Positions 1 through 8,411 of a stretch of DNA of 64,000 bases are shown here, piece after piece (positions within the stretch are counted from its first letter, which is position 1; each line of letters begins with the position of its first letter). Where the stretch lies: NCBI GenBank assembly GCA_964468435.1, contig CAYXVE010000023.1:1-64000 (forward strand). The letters run 5' to 3'. The notes under the pieces are model-generated. The model was given only the letters and a program-made list of their open reading frames with translations, had not been told where the DNA came from and did no database searches. This stretch comes from JBCCTX01 sp964468435 (GTDB lineage Bacteria; Bacteroidota; Bacteroidia; J057). A program made the position numbers and the translations under genes.

Positions 1-118
1 GCTGAAAGAATAATACCTGGAACTTTCGGCAAAAGTACATTGTATTAGGCCAGAGCATTGTAGGCCCTCTTCATATCATCTCCATTGAAGAAGTACTATA
101 ATTTCAATTTCTTACATA

Positions 119-150
119 GGGATCAGGCTTTTAGCCTGATCCCTTTTTTT
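119..150 (+). terminator. Rho-independent terminator
   Basis: A perfect 11-bp stem (GGGATCAGGCT, 119-129, pairing with 133-143) has a 3-nt loop and is followed by seven T. It should end a plus-strand transcript entering from the left. That upstream gene cannot be identified: all three plus frames reach a stop within the first 101 bases (positions 11, 46 and 99), so at most a few C-terminal codons are inside the window. Confidence 0.85.
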
Positions 151-190
151 CCTTCCCTCCACTCTCCTTATCTTTCTGGAAATTTCTCGT

Positions 191-1093
191 ATGAAAGCTT
201 ATATCTTTATTTTCACATTTCTCATAGCGCTAACTACCAACATGCAGGCACAGGACAAGATTCAGGTCGTTATCTGGGATGAGCAGCAACCCGAACAAAG
301 ACAGGTATATCCCAATTTCCTCGGCAATGAACTCGCCGATGCCCTGGCTCAACATGAACGGCTCGAAGTGACCGCTGTCAAGATGGATGATCCCGACATG
401 GGACTCTCCAAAGTAATGGACGAATCCTGTGATGTGATGATCTGGTGGGGACACCGCCGCCATGATGAGATTCCTCCTGAAATTGGGATAGAGATCATGG
501 AAAAGGTCAAGGCGGGAAAAATGGACTTCATTGCGCTTCACTCTGCTCATTTTTCTACCCCTTTTATGGAATGTATGGCAGAAGTTACCCGCCAGCAGGT
601 GGAAGCAACTTATCAGCCTTCCCCAGAAAAAAACATCGAAGTGGAGTATCTTCCCTATCGGCGCTACGCACCGAAGGATGAACTGGCCATGGCCATCGAA
701 CCGTGGGTACGTCCCTACAAATATCCCGATGGATCGGTCAACCTGATCGTACAACTCCCCAATTGCTGCTTCCCGGCATGGAGAGTGGATGGCAAACCCA
801 GTTATTTCAAAACCCTGTTGCCTGATCATCCCATTGCCCAGGATATCCCAGAAGCATTTTCCCTGCCAGAAACCGAAATGTATTCCGAACCCTTCCACGT
901 ACCTGAACCCGATGAAGTAGTCTTTGAAGAATACTGGGATACCGGTGAATGGTTCCGCAGCGGTAGTGTATGGACCCTGGGTAAAGGGAAAGTATTCTAT
1001 TTCCGTCCCGGACATGAAACCTATGATATTTTTGCAAGGAAAATTCCCATTAAGATTATTGAGAATGCAGTATTGTGGTTGGGAGGAGAATAG
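191..1093 (+). CDS. Exported ThuA-like (trehalose utilisation family) protein
   Basis: A 300-residue protein with an N-terminal signal peptide (hydrophobic residues 4-14, Ala-rich end near MQAQ at 18-21), so periplasmic or secreted. The rest matches the ThuA fold, a class-I glutamine-amidotransferase-like domain. It opens with a beta-strand (KIQVVIWDE), has a central DVMIWWGHRRHDEI segment and an FIALHSAHFS strand-turn, and ends with the family-typical GKGKVFYFRPGHETYD block. ThuA proteins are linked to sugar metabolism, but their reaction is not well defined and I infer no substrate. It sits alone between the terminator at 119-150 and a convergent gene ending 36 bp downstream. The ATG at 191 is chosen because the signal peptide begins there. 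Confidence 0.85.
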   Translation: MKAYIFIFTFLIALTTNMQAQDKIQVVIWDEQQPEQRQVYPNFLGNELADALAQHERLEVTAVKMDDPDMGLSKVMDESCDVMIWWGHRRHDEIPPEIGIEIMEKVKAGKMDFIALHSAHFSTPFMECMAEVTRQQVEATYQPSPEKNIEVEYLPYRRYAPKDELAMAIEPWVRPYKYPDGSVNLIVQLPNCCFPAWRVDGKPSYFKTLLPDHPIAQDIPEAFSLPETEMYSEPFHVPEPDEVVFEEYWDTGEWFRSGSVWTLGKGKVFYFRPGHETYDIFARKIPIKIIENAVLWLGGE

Positions 1094-1129
1094 ATAGTGA
1101 AGACGGTCTAACAACTTAGATCTTGCCTC

Positions 1130-3124
1130 TTAGCGAATCCCACTGATAACATAGTTCAATGTATCATGACCGTTAGCCGGATTTTCAAAAACACTTGTTT
1201 TATATTTGGGCGGCAGAATGATCCGCCGATCGATCATTTCTTTCAATATATCCACATAATCCAGCGAGGTCTTTCCAATCAGTAAATTTGTTAGTGATTT
1301 ACCGGATTTAAAATAATGCCATACATCCCGAAATCCCCTTAGGTAAAGATAATCCTTGGTGAACCCCCCTCCGCGAAAAACTCTGGCAGCCAGATAAAAT
1401 GCCTCTGTAATGTCCATTTTTCCCTCATCTACCAGAAATTCGAATATATGTACAAACTCATAACCCTGCCGCATCATGTATACTGCGATTACCCTCAACG
1501 CCAATTCTTTCAATCTCTTGATACCCATATTGCCTGAGAGATACTCACTCAGTACCGCCAGGCCTTCCTGCGTCAATGTGTTGATCGGTAGTCCGAGACG
1601 CATCAGCTGAAGGGGTTGACGGCGTGCGTTGACAGTGGTGAGCATATGCACGCCAATCTCATGTTGGGCAAGAGCCTCAACGCTCTGAGCAGAAAAATGG
1701 GCCCCACGCTTGATACGGACAAGTTTCTTGTTATTGAGAACCAACACTTTGGATACGATATTGGGGGTAATTTCAATCTTACACTCAAATCCATATTTAC
1801 GAGCCATACGCTCAAAAACTGCTTTCACATCTACGTCCTGAACACGGTCTTCCTGTGCGGATGATGGGTATTCAGGCGCATACAACAGGTATCTTGCATT
1901 GGCGAGATCCCGCTCGTCAGGCTCTCCAAAGTAGCGCAGGGAGTTGTACATAAACTTATCGGTGCCGATAGTAGCTAGGATATCGGCCTTATCGCTATAG
2001 GCACTAATGACATCTTTGTAGAGGGTTTGTATGTTGATATCCCTGATCTTCTCCACGGGAAGCTGATAGAGCTTACGTTTAAATTCAAAAGGATCTACCG
2101 ATATTTGCCTGTACCGAAACCTGGGATTGACTTTATAGCGGGCAGAAGTAAATCGCTTTCGTTCAGATTCGATATTGGCGGGATTGATATAGTTGAGAAC
2201 CTCAAAATTTCGCGCAATGGCAAAAAGCCTTTTATCCAGTTCCAATATATTCTGATCCAGCTCCGAGGATAACAACTGATGCTTCTTAACAACTTTGAGA
2301 TTGGTCTTAAGTTTAGTAAAGAAACTGGCAGTATTCAGAATCGCCTTTTTGAGTGCTTCCTGTAAGCCTGCAATGACCATGGGATAAGACTCGCCATTTC
2401 GTTCATCTACATATACCTTCTTGATCTCGGTAGCGAGCACCAAGGTATTGGCAAAATGCTCTGTGATGTATCTGAGTAGGTATCCATTTCCCTGAAAGAC
2501 GTCATTAATTGCTGTCTGATTTTCGATATTAGGAAGCTGGATCTTCAAAAGCTCCTTGCGGAAATATTCGATATACCTGCTGTATTTTTGATTGTCCAGA
2601 TTGATCGTACCCAGATTAAACAAAGGGACCATACGGTCCCATCTTCGGTAATTATATGAATGAACATCAAAGACCAGGCATCCGCCATAGCGAGATTCCA
2701 GATGCTCGATCAGTGCATAGATTACCTGATAAAATTGTTGATGAAGTCTCAGGCTTTCTTCCTTTTCTTCGGAAGGCAAAGGTTCTTTCCATACTTGTTT
2801 GCCCCAGGCATCTTCATAGACAGCCAGTTCTGGAGCCCTGTTCAGATCATAAGCAAAGCGGGAGTCCCTTGCATTAATGACAATTGGCAGCGCAGCAATA
2901 AACTCATCCGTATAAGGGTCTTCCTCATACCATCGTTCAAAGTCTGATAAAGCCATGTATAGCCTAAGAGAATCCCGCAATCTGCTACCTGCATGGATAG
3001 CTGCTCCCACATAAGGAAGATAGTCTACAATTTTAATATCAAAAGAACCATCCTGACACTGGGCTTCAAAGGTATCGCCTTTATGAATGCGTTTTACTAT
3101 CTCTTCGGCAGAAAGTTTATGCAT
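1130..3124 (-). CDS. FGase-like / DUF1704 (QEGLA-motif) metallopeptidase fusion
   Basis: A 664-residue two-part protein. Residues about 35-260 look like an N-formylglutamate amidohydrolase (FGase) domain: HAGSR at 44-48, a DPYTDEF segment near 69-75, a YDLNR motif near 92-96 and DVHS at 153-156. Residues about 280-655 are DUF1704, the family annotated as 'flavohemoglobin expression-modulating QEGLA motif protein'. It shows a zincin-like HEIGVH at 488-493 and QEGLA at 519-523. Eukaryotic DUF1704 relatives (MATCAP) are metallo-carboxypeptidases, so two hydrolase activities in one chain are plausible. No signal peptide is seen, so cytoplasmic. The start codon overlaps the stop of the ATP-grasp gene by 8 bp (ATGCATAA), indicating translational coupling. 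The substrate is unknown; the flavohemoglobin name reflects a historical observation and is not evidence of function here. Confidence 0.85.
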   Translation of the reverse strand: MHKLSAEEIVKRIHKGDTFEAQCQDGSFDIKIVDYLPYVGAAIHAGSRLRDSLRLYMALSDFERWYEEDPYTDEFIAALPIVINARDSRFAYDLNRAPELAVYEDAWGKQVWKEPLPSEEKEESLRLHQQFYQVIYALIEHLESRYGGCLVFDVHSYNYRRWDRMVPLFNLGTINLDNQKYSRYIEYFRKELLKIQLPNIENQTAINDVFQGNGYLLRYITEHFANTLVLATEIKKVYVDERNGESYPMVIAGLQEALKKAILNTASFFTKLKTNLKVVKKHQLLSSELDQNILELDKRLFAIARNFEVLNYINPANIESERKRFTSARYKVNPRFRYRQISVDPFEFKRKLYQLPVEKIRDINIQTLYKDVISAYSDKADILATIGTDKFMYNSLRYFGEPDERDLANARYLLYAPEYPSSAQEDRVQDVDVKAVFERMARKYGFECKIEITPNIVSKVLVLNNKKLVRIKRGAHFSAQSVEALAQHEIGVHMLTTVNARRQPLQLMRLGLPINTLTQEGLAVLSEYLSGNMGIKRLKELALRVIAVYMMRQGYEFVHIFEFLVDEGKMDITEAFYLAARVFRGGGFTKDYLYLRGFRDVWHYFKSGKSLTNLLIGKTSLDYVDILKEMIDRRIILPPKYKTSVFENPANGHDTLNYVISGIR

Positions 3125-4145
3125 CTTCTACGGTTTTGCGAAACATCCTTTTGCGCTGAATCGCCGCTTCACGGTTATTAATGACCTGCTCGACAAAATC
3201 GAGGACTTTTTGCTGGAGCTTTACACGGTTAAACTTATTGATACGGGAGATCCCACCGGGACTGCACACATTCACCTCGATCAACTTTCCTCCAATAAGA
3301 TCCAGGCCAACAAAATACAACCCATCTGCTACTAATTGAGGTCCTATCTTACTGCATAATACCTTCTCTGCCTTAGTCAACGTATGCTTCGTAGCAGAAC
3401 CTCCTGCATGTACATTGGATCGTACATCATCACCCGAAGGAATGCGTCGCATGGACCCAATAGGCTCTCCATTGAGCATGAGAACTCTTACATCCCCTTT
3501 ATCAGCGCCTTCCACATATTCTTGCATGATCACATAATTATCCGTCCCCTTGCCACTAATATAAAAGTCGAGCAAAGAACTGATATTTTGCATAGCTCCT
3601 TTTTCCAATACAATAACCCCACTTCCTCCAAATCCATCCAATGGCTTGAGTATCATCCTATTGTGATCTGACTCTGTGATGACGCGTTTGAGGTACTGTT
3701 TGTTTTTGGAAACATGGGTTACCGGGATTATTTCATTTTTAGGGTCGTAAAAGGCTGCGGTGTAAAGTTTATTATTAGCTTTTCTCAAGCCCTCCAGATC
3801 GTTAATAATGAATGAATCATATTTTACAGAATCCAGAAAATTGAGCATAATGGGATCTAATGGAGGATTAGTCCTAACAAAGATCGTATCGAATCCTGAT
3901 ATAGGTAGCATCTGCTCACGGAAAACAACGGATTTATAAAATTTTTCTACACTGTTCGGTACTTTTCCATTTAGCTCAATGATTTTACAAAAAGCTGAAG
4001 TCACACAATCTCTGATTGTTAAATTATTGGGATAAATAATGCCTACACGGTGTCCTCTGATTGCAGCCTCGTGTACAAGTCTAAGGGTTGAATCCGTAGC
4101 TGGCTCTACTTTTTCCCAAGGATACATCAAAAAGCCTATATTCAT
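3117..4145 (-). CDS. ATP-grasp ligase, glutathione-synthetase-like
   Basis: 342 residues, close to the bacterial GshB length (about 315). It begins with the GshB-type Rossmann-like segment (MNIGFLMYPWEKV). The ATP-grasp core has KPLDGFGGSGVIVL (lid/glycine loop), MQEYVEGADKGDVRVLML, the NVHAGG element and the metal-binding GGKLIEVNVCSPGG. Such enzymes join a carboxylate to an amine using ATP; GshB joins gamma-Glu-Cys to glycine. No gshA is in the window, and coupling to an FGase/peptidase fusion suggests another peptide-like product (inference). It is first in the two-gene unit 4145 to 1130. The ATG is at 4145 with no Shine-Dalgarno. Calling it glutathione synthase outright would be unsafe. 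Confidence 0.85.
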   Translation of the reverse strand: MNIGFLMYPWEKVEPATDSTLRLVHEAAIRGHRVGIIYPNNLTIRDCVTSAFCKIIELNGKVPNSVEKFYKSVVFREQMLPISGFDTIFVRTNPPLDPIMLNFLDSVKYDSFIINDLEGLRKANNKLYTAAFYDPKNEIIPVTHVSKNKQYLKRVITESDHNRMILKPLDGFGGSGVIVLEKGAMQNISSLLDFYISGKGTDNYVIMQEYVEGADKGDVRVLMLNGEPIGSMRRIPSGDDVRSNVHAGGSATKHTLTKAEKVLCSKIGPQLVADGLYFVGLDLIGGKLIEVNVCSPGGISRINKFNRVKLQQKVLDFVEQVINNREAAIQRKRMFRKTVEDA

Positions 4146-4500
4146 AAATAATAACTATATTCTTATATGCTACTTACATCAAAATTAATCAATCCCATAT
4201 CAGATTCCTCAAAAAATTTAGGTTTTATTTTTTTCTACCAAATTCGGGCACCTAAACCATGTTTCATTTCAAAAGCTAGCTATTACGGTATTTCATTTAA
4301 ACATACGTATTTAGACCACTACTGAAGTAACTTTCCTGATGGAGATTTGTCTGATTAAGACATTCTATCCTTTTTCTGTACTTATCGCGGTAAGTTCCTG
4401 TCTCGTTATAGATCAAGTAATTTGTAAACCGAACATTAAACATAGATGTTTTCGTGAAAGTCACACATTTCCACTACATAAACACCGCCTAAGCAATCAT
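4146..4500. other. AT-rich intergenic gap
   Basis: About 355 bp between the start of the ATP-grasp gene and the corA remnant. I see no convincing reading frame, RNA or strong hairpin. It should contain the minus-strand promoter of the ligase/DUF1704 unit, near 4150-4250. The plus frame starting at 4339 is only the opposite strand of the corA remnant. Confidence 0.5.
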
Positions 4501-4787
4501 TTATATCCAGCGCTTTTTTCTGAAATACATCAGCATGGCAACTACCATTCCCAACATGACACTCCAAATGGTAAGATATCCATATTCCCATCTGAGTTCA
4601 GGTATATATTCAAAATTCATCCCATAAATCCCTACAATAAATGTCAGGGAAATAAAGAGTGTTGCGATGATGGTAAGAGTCTTCGTTACCTCACTCATTT
4701 GATGATTGATCAGGGTGAAATGAAGGTTTTACAGTATATTTCTACTAGTTCTGCTTCATTTTTATGTATTAATTCATGAGGTTTCAT
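4501..4787 (-). pseudogene. corA: Decayed CorA magnesium transporter, C-terminal remnant
   Basis: The intact frame 4698-4501 encodes 65 residues that match the last two membrane helices of CorA: SEVTKTLTIIATLFISLTF, then the signature YGMNF, EYIPELRW, and a second helix ending RKKRWI. CorA is normally about 320-370 residues. Reading upstream in the same frame gives CorA-like HFTLINHQ before the Met, then a stop at 4731-4729. A different frame from the ATG at 4787 gives KPHELIHKNEAELVE, resembling the PxRELI segment of CorA that lies about 50 residues earlier. The gene therefore looks truncated at its N terminus, internally deleted and frameshifted. The cytoplasmic funnel needed for regulated Mg2+ transport is missing, so a working channel is unlikely. 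Confidence 0.7.
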
Positions 4788-4863
4788 AGAATTACGTATC
4801 TTTCAAGTAAGTTCAACTGTAGCTAATTATAATCATATCAGGCAACCTAAAAACCCGGCTTTC

Positions 4864-5883
4864 ATGCGACAAGCTAACATACATAAAATGTATTTTGCTC
4901 TTTTGTCCTGGCGAATCTGGTTTCTGGTCGTGGGATTTTCTCTAATCATGGCTACAATGGGCTGTGATTATGATGTGGATGAAGAATTTTATATTGAAAC
5001 GAGTATTTCTTTTATACTTTTTGCAGATTCCAACTCACAGGATAAATCTATCCTAGCTATTGAAGATACAACCCTTACTTTCGACTGGCAAAAAAAAATA
5101 GGACTAAATACGAATTCTATTGGCGATCTGCAAGGCTCTGGCGCATACTTATGGGTTTCTGACATACAGCGTAATCGCATTTTAAAGATTGACCCAACGG
5201 CAGAGCGAGCTATTGAAATCTATGAGTTGGAAACCATTACGCCACATCTGATAAGCATAGGTGAAACTTATATACTGATCTCAGATACCACGACTACCAA
5301 GGCGGGATTTATTCATATTAACAAACAGGATATTTACACCAGATCTTTGACTAATATACCTGGTAAGTCTATCTATAGAAGTAACAAATTTTATCTGAAA
5401 ACCGGCAACGACGTCATTACTATTTTTAATGAGCAAGCACTTTCCGCTACACATTCCCTCAAGTTAAATGGGATGATTAGGGACTTACAGATAGAAGATG
5501 AAAAATTTATTGTAGTATATACGTATCGAGAGCAAAATTCGGAAACATTGCAGGAGTCCAGAATCAATTACAATACAGATGCATTTACGCTAAAAGAAGC
5601 TGATACCCGGTTTAGGAAAGTCAGACATAGTCCTTATGCAGTAGCTAACTTTGGGAAGGAATATCTCGAAAACATTACCCTTGATTTTGATAGTAAATTA
5701 TCTGTCAATAATTTAAATAGTGTATCTGATTTTGAGGTCGATTTTTTCGAATCGAGGTTATTTTTTTTGAGATCAGATTCTCTATTTAGTTACGCAATAC
5801 CTCTATCTAATACAAGATTTCTGGGTAAAGTGAAGGGTAAAATGGCTAGATCCTGGTTCTACGAAGATTTTATAGGAAAATAG
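4864..5883 (+). CDS. Hypothetical lipoprotein, possibly beta-propeller-like
   Basis: 339 residues. A hydrophobic N-terminal segment (about residues 12-32) ends in a lipobox-like TMGC, so it is probably a lipid-anchored envelope protein. The remainder is rich in short beta-strand-like repeats (GAYLWVSDIQRNRILKID, TYILISDTT, FIVVYTYREQ), as in beta-propellers, but I recognise no defined family. It starts 77 bp after the decayed corA start, on the opposite strand, and ends 53 bp before efp. An in-frame ATG at 4888 (MYFALLSW) would give a more normal signal peptide and may be the real start. Confidence 0.6.
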   Translation: MRQANIHKMYFALLSWRIWFLVVGFSLIMATMGCDYDVDEEFYIETSISFILFADSNSQDKSILAIEDTTLTFDWQKKIGLNTNSIGDLQGSGAYLWVSDIQRNRILKIDPTAERAIEIYELETITPHLISIGETYILISDTTTTKAGFIHINKQDIYTRSLTNIPGKSIYRSNKFYLKTGNDVITIFNEQALSATHSLKLNGMIRDLQIEDEKFIVVYTYREQNSETLQESRINYNTDAFTLKEADTRFRKVRHSPYAVANFGKEYLENITLDFDSKLSVNNLNSVSDFEVDFFESRLFFLRSDSLFSYAIPLSNTRFLGKVKGKMARSWFYEDFIGK

Positions 5884-5936
5884 TCAATCTATTTTTATTA
5901 ATTTGCATTGGCTTCTAACTGTGAAACGAAACATTT

Positions 5937-6503
5937 ATGGCTTCAACTTCAGATATTCGAAATGGGTTAACTTTCAGATATAACGATGATATCTACACAG
6001 TCGTTGGCTTTCAACATGTAAAAATGGGACGAGGTAGTGCATTTGTTCGTGTAAAAATGAAAAGTCTAACTACCGGGAAGGTGATAGAAAATTCATTCAA
6101 CAGCAGTGCAAAAATAGATGATATACGAGTAGAACGGAGAAAATTCCAGTATTTATATGATGAAGGAGTTACCCTGGTATTCATGGATACTGACACCTAT
6201 GAGCAGATCAATATCAATAAAGATATGATCGCAGCCATGGATCTCCTAATGGAAGGCGAAATGGTTGAAGTACTATTTAATACGCAGGATGACATGCCAT
6301 TAACTGTGGAAATGCCTCAATATGTCATCCGGGAAGTAACTTATACAGAGCCTGGAGTTAAGGGAGATACTGCTACAAACGCACTCAAGCCTGCCATGGT
6401 AAGCAGCGGAGCAGAAGTCAAGGTGCCCTTGTTCATCAATATCGGTGATAAGATCAAGATTGATACGGAATCCAAGTCTTATATAGAACGTGTCAAAGAA
6501 TAA
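5937..6503 (+). CDS. efp: Translation elongation factor P
   Basis: 188 residues, the usual EF-P length, with the three beta-barrel domains: an N-terminal KOW-like domain (1-65), the middle OB domain (DDIRVERRKFQYLYDEG onward) and a C-terminal OB domain ending in the conserved GDKIKIDTESKSYIERVKE. EF-P relieves ribosome stalling at polyproline stretches by reaching into the peptidyl-transferase centre with a modified tip residue. The tip here reads KMGRGSAFVR, placing Arg at residue 32 where most EF-Ps carry Lys. No modification gene (epmA/epmB, ymfI or earP type) is nearby. It is followed after 38 bp by accB, a common arrangement in this phylum. Confidence 0.95.
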   Translation: MASTSDIRNGLTFRYNDDIYTVVGFQHVKMGRGSAFVRVKMKSLTTGKVIENSFNSSAKIDDIRVERRKFQYLYDEGVTLVFMDTDTYEQININKDMIAAMDLLMEGEMVEVLFNTQDDMPLTVEMPQYVIREVTYTEPGVKGDTATNALKPAMVSSGAEVKVPLFINIGDKIKIDTESKSYIERVKE

Positions 6504-6541
6504 AACCTCACTCAATTCTCAGGGAATAATCCTTTTGCTGT

Positions 6542-7039
6542 ATGGAACTCAAAGAAATTCAAGACATCCTCAAACTCGTTAATAAGACAAATCTGACAGA
6601 AGTAGAGATCGAAAAAGAGGGTTTTAAACTCAAAATCCGGCGCAAAGCACCGGAAAGCAATGTCATATACACAACTCAGGCTACTGCTCCCATTACCCAA
6701 CAACCTATGCCCACTCGGCAGGTTATTGCTGATACAGGATCAAAATCACAGGAAATTCCCCAAACAGAATCAGTAACTGAACCAGATTCACAAAATGTAT
6801 TTTCTTTCCGTTCTCCCATGATTGGCACCTTTTATCGTTCTTCTTCTCCAGATTCTCCCCCTTTCATTAAAGTAGGAGATATTGTACAGAAAGGTCAGGT
6901 CATGTGTATCATCGAAGCCATGAAATTATTCAATGAAATAGAATCTGAGGTTGAAGGTAAGGTAGTAAAGGTCTTATTGGAAGATGCCCAGCCTGTAGAA
7001 TATGATCAGCCACTTTTTCTGATTGAATTAACAGCATAA
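6542..7039 (+). CDS. accB: Acetyl-CoA carboxylase biotin carboxyl carrier protein
   Basis: 165 residues. The N-terminal helical region (1-36) is followed by a Pro/Gln/Thr-rich flexible linker (about 40-85) and a biotinyl domain (about 87-165) with the thumb region GTFYRSSSPDSPPF and the biotin acceptor motif EAMKLFNEI; the biotinylated lysine is Lys128. The holo-protein carries carboxybiotin between AccC and the carboxyltransferase, making malonyl-CoA for fatty acid synthesis. It lies 26 bp upstream of accC in the same operon. accA and accD are not in the window, as is usual for bacteria with dispersed acc genes. Confidence 0.95.
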   Translation: MELKEIQDILKLVNKTNLTEVEIEKEGFKLKIRRKAPESNVIYTTQATAPITQQPMPTRQVIADTGSKSQEIPQTESVTEPDSQNVFSFRSPMIGTFYRSSSPDSPPFIKVGDIVQKGQVMCIIEAMKLFNEIESEVEGKVVKVLLEDAQPVEYDQPLFLIELTA

Positions 7040-7050
7040 ACTATAATCCT

Positions 7051-7057
7051 AGGGAGG
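7051..7057 (+). promoter_or_regulatory. Shine-Dalgarno-like site before accC
   Basis: AGGGAGG lies 8 bases before the ATG at 7066. A clear purine-rich site is notable because most genes in this window have none, as expected for Bacteroidota. It supports the chosen accC start. Confidence 0.5.
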
Positions 7058-7065
7058 CCAAATAT

Positions 7066-8409
7066 ATGTTTAAGAAAGTACTGATCGCCAATCGTGGTGA
7101 AATAGCCTTACGTATTTTAAGAACATGCCGTGAAATGGGAATACATACAGTAGTGGTATATTCTACTGCAGACCGCGACAGCCTACATGTACGGTTTGCC
7201 GACGAAGCCGTATGTATCGGACCTCCCCCTAGCAATGAGAGTTATCTCAACATGCCCAATATCATCGCCGCTGCAGAGATCTGCGGTGTAGATGCTATTC
7301 ATCCGGGTTACGGATTTCTGGCAGAAAATGCTGAATTTTCCCAGCTCTGCTCAGATCATGCAATCAAATTTATTGGTCCCAATGCAGAAGTCATCTCAAA
7401 AATGGGAGATAAGGCCACTGCGAAACAGACCATGGTCCGTGCTGGTGTACCTGTTGTACCAGGTTCAGAAGGGCTAATAGACTCTCTGGGAGAGGCTTAT
7501 GAAGTGGCTGAGGAGATAGGCTACCCGGTGTTAATGAAGGCGACAGCTGGTGGTGGTGGAAAAGGTATGCGTCTGGTCAACGAAAAATCCGAGCTGGAAG
7601 ACGCCTGGAACAGTGCCAAAACTGAATCAGGTGCCGCTTTTGGCAACGATGGCATTTACATCGAGAAGTTTATCTTGCAACCCCGGCATGTAGAAATACA
7701 AGTCGTAGGCGACCAGCATGGTAATGTATACCACCTCAGCGAACGCGACTGTAGTATCCAACGTCGACATCAAAAGCTTGTAGAAGAATCCCCCAGCCCG
7801 GCTCTAGATGCTGCTACACGTGAAAAAATGGGCGAAGCTGCTGTTAAAGCTGCAAAATTTGTTGACTATAAAGGCGCCGGCACTGTGGAATTTCTCTACA
7901 ACGCCAATGGGGATTTCTACTTTATGGAAATGAATACCCGAATTCAAGTAGAGCATCCCGTAACAGAAGAAATTTTTGACAATGACCTGATCAAGGAGCA
8001 GATTCGCGTCGCAGGAGGGGAAAAACTCGATGGTCCTTTTCCCATGCCGCTTGGTAGACATGCCATGGAGGTAAGGATAAATGCCGAAGATGTATATAAC
8101 GATTTTCGTCCCTCGCCGGGGCAAATCAAATATTTCCATAAACCCGGTGGACACAAAGTCCGGGTTGATACCCATGCATTTTCAGGCTATGTGATTCCCC
8201 CATATTACGATTCGATGATCGGTAAGCTCATCGTGTCAGCTCCTTCCAGGCAGGAAGTGATCGCCAAAATGGCACGCGCACTCGACGAGTTCATCGTCGA
8301 AGGGGTCCATACGACTATACCCTTTCACAAACAACTTATGCGGGACCCGAGATTTATCTCAGGTAATTTCTCTACCAATTTTCTCGATGACTTCGAGATG
8401 GAAAAATAA
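7066..8409 (+). CDS. accC: Acetyl-CoA carboxylase biotin carboxylase subunit
   Basis: 447 residues, the standard length. N-terminal biotin-carboxylase domain (KVLIANRGEIALRILRTCREMG), ATP-grasp domain with the glycine loop ATAGGGGKGMR (about 160-170), the catalytic-site segment FYFMEMNTRIQVEHPVTE, and the C-terminal domain with AEDVYNDFRPSPG. It carboxylates biotin on AccB using ATP and bicarbonate. The downstream gene starts 2 bases after its stop, so accB-accC-8412 form one transcriptional unit. No missing motif is apparent. Confidence 0.97.
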   Translation: MFKKVLIANRGEIALRILRTCREMGIHTVVVYSTADRDSLHVRFADEAVCIGPPPSNESYLNMPNIIAAAEICGVDAIHPGYGFLAENAEFSQLCSDHAIKFIGPNAEVISKMGDKATAKQTMVRAGVPVVPGSEGLIDSLGEAYEVAEEIGYPVLMKATAGGGGKGMRLVNEKSELEDAWNSAKTESGAAFGNDGIYIEKFILQPRHVEIQVVGDQHGNVYHLSERDCSIQRRHQKLVEESPSPALDAATREKMGEAAVKAAKFVDYKGAGTVEFLYNANGDFYFMEMNTRIQVEHPVTEEIFDNDLIKEQIRVAGGEKLDGPFPMPLGRHAMEVRINAEDVYNDFRPSPGQIKYFHKPGGHKVRVDTHAFSGYVIPPYYDSMIGKLIVSAPSRQEVIAKMARALDEFIVEGVHTTIPFHKQLMRDPRFISGNFSTNFLDDFEMEK

Positions 8410-8411
8410 TC

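Noticed and set aside
230..1114. 294-codon frame on the minus strand opposite the ThuA gene
   Set aside because: It is the antisense of a clear ThuA-family protein, with Phe/Cys/His-rich composition and no family pattern.
4339..4779. 146-codon plus-strand frame
   Set aside because: It runs opposite the corA remnant, and its His/Cys/Tyr-rich sequence has no protein character.
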